DNA from: Gnetum montanum
Taxonomy: Eukaryota; Streptophyta; Gnetopsida; Gnetales; Gnetaceae
Assembly (NCBI GenBank): GCA_015680685.1
Contig: MNCI01011129.1
Span: forward strand, 3,830 to 67,829
Direction: 5' to 3'
Length of the DNA: 64,000 bases
This document shows, one piece after another, positions 59,402 to 64,000 of the stretch. Each line of letters starts with the position of its first letter. Within the stretch, counting starts at the first letter, position 1. A program made the position numbers and the translations under genes. The notes below the pieces were generated by a model. It ran no database searches. It was not told the origin of the DNA and was given only the letters and a program-made list of their open reading frames with translations.

Positions 59402-61119
59402 TGAAACACCACAAAATTTCATCTTAACACTTTGAAACAAGAATGACTCAAGCCCTTTTTAGCATTTAGAAGGAAAAACTTCACTAAGGCATGGAACTCA
59501 CACCTAGCTTGTTCAAGCCAACTTGCTCATGTTGTCGAGCTATCTTGCTCTCAACGTGACCAACCCTGACAGCTTCCAAATTAGGTCAAAAAAGTCTTAA
59601 TTTGAATAGGCAAGGCCCCCTCAGGGCCCACTGACAACCAATCCAAGTTTTAACATCAAAAATCCAATATTTCAAGTCAAAATCACATAAATCTTGCTAC
59701 TCACGCTGAGGTCACACTGAGGTCACGCTGGCAGCATGAGTCCAGTGTGAGTCTAGTGTGAGTAACTCAAAACAGCCTCAAAACAATGTTAAAATGGCCT
59801 GATTTCAAGGGTAAAAGGCCCCCTCAAGGTGGACTAATGATTTCTCTAGGTCCTAGCCCTTAGAGTTCTAATTTAAAGTCCAAAAATACACCATTTTTAG
59901 CACTCACACCCAGGTCACACCTAGGTCACGATGGAGTCATGCCTAGCTCACGCTATCAGCATGAGTCCAACATGAGTTACCAAAATGACATGAATCAAGA
60001 CACAAATAGGCTTAAATTTAGCTTGTAGGTCATCCCAAAGAGTAGGTAGTAGTTACACTTGAAAGACAGGTTTCAAAAAATCAAGATTTGGTGTGAAATG
60101 TACAATCCTAGCTTGCTCACGTCCAGGTCACGCTGAGGTCACACTGGCAGTGTGAGTCTAGTGTGACCATTGGTCAAGACCAAGAAAAATCATTTCAGAC
60201 ACATGCTGAGGGCATGCCAGGGCAAGATCAATGCATGCTAGAAACCTTAGTAAAGAAAAAACATATTCAGCAGTAGTTAGTTTGTAGATTCAGAAATTCC
60301 AAGTGAGCCGGAGGCAAATTCTCTTGTTGTACATTATTAATCATTGTAAATTTTTTACATTTTTAAGTTGTTCAAGCTCTTATACTATAGATTGTATATG
60401 CTTCTATGAGCATAAGCTAGCTTGCACAAGCTAAAACATATTGTAAGATACAGTGTATTCGATCTAGAATGTAGTTTGCCTATGTACACCTATCACACAA
60501 TCCATTTTTCTCTCATCTCATAGCCATTGACCTCATTCATGAATCCTACTCCCAAGCCTAGAAAAATGTATAAATACCCTATTCATTGACATAAATAGGG
60601 TTGGAAATTTTGGAGAAAGAAAACCTATAAATCTTGAGCTCGGACGCACATGATCCCCAATGCCTGAAAACACCTCACATTAGATCTTAACGTCTAACTT
60701 GCAATCCAGACACACAACTACATTTTGACCAGTGCACATCTTGTTAAATAATACAATACATTCTCATTATTTCCTTCCATTTATATTGTTTACTCTATTT
60801 ACGCTTTGTTTACAATATAGCTCTGTTTATGCTTCATTTACAATTCAGTATTTGTTTACGCTTTGCACTCTATTTACATTTTGTGTCACTATTTGCATTC
60901 CATTTACATTCCATTTACACCATTTATGATAACCATAGTGCTAGTCATAGCTTACACTTGGGGAAGTCCTTGGTTGATTTGCATGCAAACCATCCAAGGC
61001 ACTCTACCTTCGTTTTTCCAGCTTGCCCTCATGTGAAGGTAGGATCAGTTGTATCTCTTCATAGATCTTTTGACATTCATTTTTCCTTCAGCCTTAAGTT
61101 AATGATTTTGGATGGTACA
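59402..61119 (+). repeat. 3' LTR of element A
   Basis: 1718 bp, TGAAACACCACAAAATTTC to GGATGGTACA, with ends like element C's LTR. U3 holds CTCACGCTGAGGTCACACTG-type words (about 59690-60190). TATAAATA is at 60569-60576. The 5' partner lies outside the window, so the length is set by termini only. GTGTG follows at 61120. Confidence 0.82.
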
Positions 61120-61140
61120 GTGTGCACTATCAAGTAGCTA

Positions 61141-61183
61141 GGCAAGACAAAGTAGACACATTAGAACAATGTTTTGTCTTGCC
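61141..61183. other. Perfect 11-bp inverted repeat
   Basis: GGCAAGACAAA (61141-61151) and TTTGTCTTGCC (61173-61183) can form a hairpin with a 21-base loop. It lies close to the A/F junction in F's untranslated part. Confidence 0.5.
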
Positions 61184-61879
61184 ATCGCAGTGAAGAACAT
61201 TTCCAAATGACACCATCTAGGCTTCATCCTATAAACACAACACAGAGAAAATAAGAAAAATAACCACTATGTTAGATGAGGGTAAAGTCCTATTTGTCTA
61301 GGACATTGTAAAGACTATGAGTGCTGCATCATGTATGTGTAATATCCAAAGTATGAAGGCTAGTGTAGGCATCAATAGTGGTAGGCTAGAAAGCTCTAGC
61401 AACCCCACCAGAAGTGAGCACTCAAGAGGCTAGAAGCAATGGTGATGTAGGTGCTTAGGCGTTCTCACCAAAGGTAGGAGCCAAGAAATTAAATTTTAGG
61501 GTGAAGAGCCATGCTACTAAATGCTCTTCCAGAATCTAACAATGGCAAGGGCTAGAGGATGGTAGCACTATGGCTAGGCCACAATATTGTTGGGACTCTA
61601 GTTGGAGGAGTTGATGATGAGAACTATGACTAGGATGATTAGCGATGATGGCGGTAGCTCCAAAAGGTTAGCAAGATGTCAAATGGCATCTTCAAAAGAT
61701 CAACAAGATGCCAGGGATGGGAATGTTGCAAATGTTCTAGAGGGTTTTTCCTTGACAATGTGAACTTCATTCTAGAACTGTAATGCCCCACCCCATCCTA
61801 CCTGAGAGGGATGGGTAGGCAATGGAAGCTTGGAAGTATTCTAGCTCACTTATTTGTAGGATCATGTATGTTGGACTAT
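61184..61879 (-). other. Post-integrase untranslated region of F
   Basis: It includes the block shared with A and C (61223-61267, minus) and a stretch (61380-61790) alignable with B and D. I see no gene in it. Confidence 0.5.
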
Positions 61880-62270
61880 CGATGCTGAATCGCAAACCTA
61901 GTTTTAGGTCCTAGTAGACTATGGTTCCAGTTTAAGGTCTAGGTAGACCATGCTATGCTAGTTTAAGGTCCTAGAAGACCATTATGCTTTTTTAACGTTA
62001 GAGAAGATGGTGGATGGCCAGTTTAAGGTCTTAGTGGATCATGTTGTGGGTGCCAGTTTAATGTGATAGCCCAAGGACATTCTATGCTATTTTAGCATCA
62101 TAGTGGATGATATGTGTCATTTTAACATCATAGTGAACGGTTTGTGCTAGTTTAATGTCACAGTAGATCATTTGTGCTAGTTTAACATCATAGCAGATGT
62201 TTTGTACCTGTTTAATGTCATAGCAAAAATTCTATGCTAGTTTAATATCTTAGCATATTTTCTTCTTACC
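61880..62270 (-). repeat. Post-integrase TAAACTA repeat array of F
   Basis: About eleven units, GCTAGTTTAAGGTCCTAGAAGACC and GCTAGTTTAACATCATAGC types (+ strand), at 30-40 bp spacing. GGTC...GACC inverted repeats are clear at 61937-61980. Confidence 0.75.
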
Positions 62271-62299
62271 TTGCTTTATTGTTGATGCGATACTTCATG

Positions 62300-64000
62300 T
62301 TAGGTGTAGTATAGCTTCAGGTACAAGTGGTTGGTAGGATTAGAAGCCTTGTTGTCATCTAAATCAGCAAGCTTGAAGGCTCCATTTTCATATGCCTTAG
62401 TGACTAAGAAAGGCCCTTCCCAGTTAGCTGAGAACTTGTTCATGGGGTCATGAATAGCCTTGAGGACCAAGTACCATTTCTTGATTGGGCACTAGTTCAT
62501 ATTGTGATGATGATTTTGTCATTGCTTCTCTTGGTACCACTCGATGCAATCAAGCATTTGGATGCACTCTTCCTCCATATAGTCGAGATCAATGGTTCTT
62601 GACTCATTATTCTAAGCCTTATCCATGAAGTTTGAGAGGATCATGTGGAGTGATAGGACCTAAAATTCAAGAGGTAACACCACTTCAAATCCATAGATAA
62701 TACTATATGGTGTTTTACCTATTATAGTTCTACATGTTGTGTGGTAGGCCCAGAGTGCATACACGAGTTGTTCATGCCATCGTTGCTTGCTATTATTAAG
62801 TGTCTTCTTCAAGAGATTGATAATGGCCTTATTTGTAGCCTCTACTTGGTTTTTTACCTAAGGGTAGTATGGTGATGAAAAGGAGTGTTTAAAGCTATGC
62901 TTTTCATAGAAGTCTTTAATATCTACACTACTAAATTGTGGCCTATTGTCTGTGATTATAATCATGGGGAGACTAAATCAGGTCACTATATTATCAAGAA
63001 TAAATTTGCAAACCTGTAGAGATGTTGTCTTCCTAAGGGGGATAGCTTCTACCCACTTCATGAAATACTTAGTTATGGTAATAATGAAGTTTTGTCTTGT
63101 GGAATACTTAAGTGTTATAGGTCCTATGATGTCCAAACCTCAACGTTGAACTGGGCATGTGATTTGTGTAGTATGCAGTTCGATCATTGACACATGTATC
63201 AGATTCCCATGTTGTTGACACATGTCACATGCCCTAACCTTGGAGATGTAATCATGCTCCATATAAAGCCAGTAGTAGCCTAGACATCTAGTTTTTTCTA
63301 TCATTGCCCTGGGAGGTATATGCCCGCCACATAGTCCTTCATGTACTTGATCAAAAATATTTTGTGCTTCACTGCTACTAATGCAAGTTAATAGTATACC
63401 ATCATAAGATCTATGACATAAGGTACCATCACCTACGAGGACATACTATCATGATTGTTTTCACATTGTGTCCTTTTTGGAAGGTGTTAAGTTTTTTGGG
63501 GGTTCCCCCTATTGGACGTATGCTTTGATATCATTGTAGCATTCCTAGGCATGAAGTGTACTTACAGATGTAGTACTTGTTGTGCGGATTATAGGTTCAG
63601 TGCAATCCATTATGGAAGCAGGCAAAGTAGAGAACTTATTCATCAATACACTTAAGGCTAGTGCGTCAGTTATGGCATTTTCATTGTGGGGGACATGTTG
63701 GACATCTATGGTTGCAAATTATTTTACTAAGTGCTTTGCCAAATCATAGTAAGGTTGTAGGTGTTGTGCTTTGTAGGTGTAAACCTCTATGACTTTGTTA
63801 ATAACCAATTGTGAATTGCATTGAATTGCTATATTTTGAATGCCTAACTTCTGAGCTGCTAGAATGCCTGTAAGGAGACCTTCGTATTCCACTACATTTT
63901 GTGTACAAAGAAATGCAAAGTGGTATGCAAAAGGTCAGATCTCTCTAGAGGGAAATGTGCTAACAATAGTGGCACTACCACCTTGTGTGCTCAAAGAATC
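62300..64000 (-). pseudogene. pol: pol of element F (partial): archaeal-type RNase H and integrase
   Basis: Minus strand. The second RNase H (64000 to about 63600) begins STQGGSATIV at the edge. The integrase zinc region is near 63350-63180, the core with CGLDIIGP-like and DNRPQF segments is at 63130-62930 (Gln kept as CAA), a helix region lies near 62830, then LPLEF followed by TAG (62660), and WEGPFLVTKAYENGAFKL ends with YLKLYYT and TAA at 62302-62300. It is decayed, with scattered stops. Confidence 0.82.

Larger units (their letters stand above)
56002..61119 (+). mobile_element. Element A, right part
   Basis: The rest of A: the RNase H end, integrase, repeat array, post-integrase region, polypurine tract and 3' LTR (59402-61119). 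It continues the frame that stops at 4741. Confidence 0.85.
61120..64000 (-). mobile_element. Element F: partial minus-strand Tat/Ogre-like retrotransposon, host of A
   Basis: It directly follows A's LTR and holds, on the minus strand, the second RNase H and integrase (64000-62300), a repeat array and a post-integrase region. It continues beyond the window. No LTR of its own is seen. A therefore probably inserted into F's post-integrase region. Confidence 0.75.

Noticed and set aside
1-64000. Host genes, tRNA or rRNA genes between the elements
   Set aside because: I looked in all spacers. All are accounted for by LTRs, element spacers or untranslated element regions, and no host exon could be supported.

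Overview
The window is repeat-derived DNA from the nuclear genome of a plant, probably one with a large genome. Every coding region I can recognise belongs to LTR retrotransposons of the Ty3/gypsy superfamily. A Tat/Ogre-like lineage is indicated by four features: gag with a CX2HX4HX4C knuckle, an RT followed by two RNase H domains, an integrase with a GPY/F-type tail, and a splice-like boundary between protease and RT. I see no host gene, tRNA or rRNA. I cannot fix the taxon.

Layout, from nested insertions with target-site duplications (TSDs). Element A (+ strand, partial) occupies 1-4741 and 56002-61119. Inside its RNase H, element B (- strand) spans 4742-56001 (TSD CTTAG/CTCAG; LTRs 4742-6321 and 54409-56001). 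Inside B sit two more elements. Element C (+, 15666-30043) is complete, with a perfect GAAGC TSD and LTRs 15666-16838 and 28884-30043. Element D (-, 30561 to about 50124) has a full 3' LTR 30561-32122 and a 5' LTR (49182-50124) cut by a deletion that also removed a bit of B. Element D's leader holds a solo LTR, E (46755-48915). To the right of A lies element F (-, 61120-64000), running off the window and probably the host into which A inserted.

The striking feature is shared by A, B, C and D: between protease and RT each carries an extra, intron-containing gene on the opposite strand. Its exon 1 is a short basic segment with an LxLTxxEE-type motif. Exons 2-3 read as a NIF/FCP1-type HAD phosphatase domain whose catalytic acidic motifs are replaced in every copy. 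In B and D further exons follow: an unrecognised domain, an acidic low-complexity stretch, a coiled coil and a charged tail. In C the gene is reduced to about 85 codons with clean splice sites. TATA-like boxes precede exon 1 in A, B and C on the antisense-gene strand. In A, C and D a sense-strand splice-acceptor-like TTGGCAG/TTGGCAAG precedes RT (CTTACAG in B), so the antisense gene appears to lie inside an intron of the sense gag-pol transcript.

Two further structures recur. (1) Arrays of roughly 25-40 bp units, each a small GGYC...GRCC inverted repeat followed by TAAACTA, fill the spacers between protease and the antisense gene, between that gene and RT, and after integrase. (2) Each element has its own dispersed short word built around ACGCT (GCTATGCTAC in B/D, AGCGTATACGCC in C, CACGCTGAGGTCA in A, CCCAGCGTCACC in E). 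It is found in the LTR U3, and in A, B, C and D also in the 5' part or introns of the antisense gene. All pol copies are decayed, largely by CAG-to-TAG changes expected from CHG methylation.
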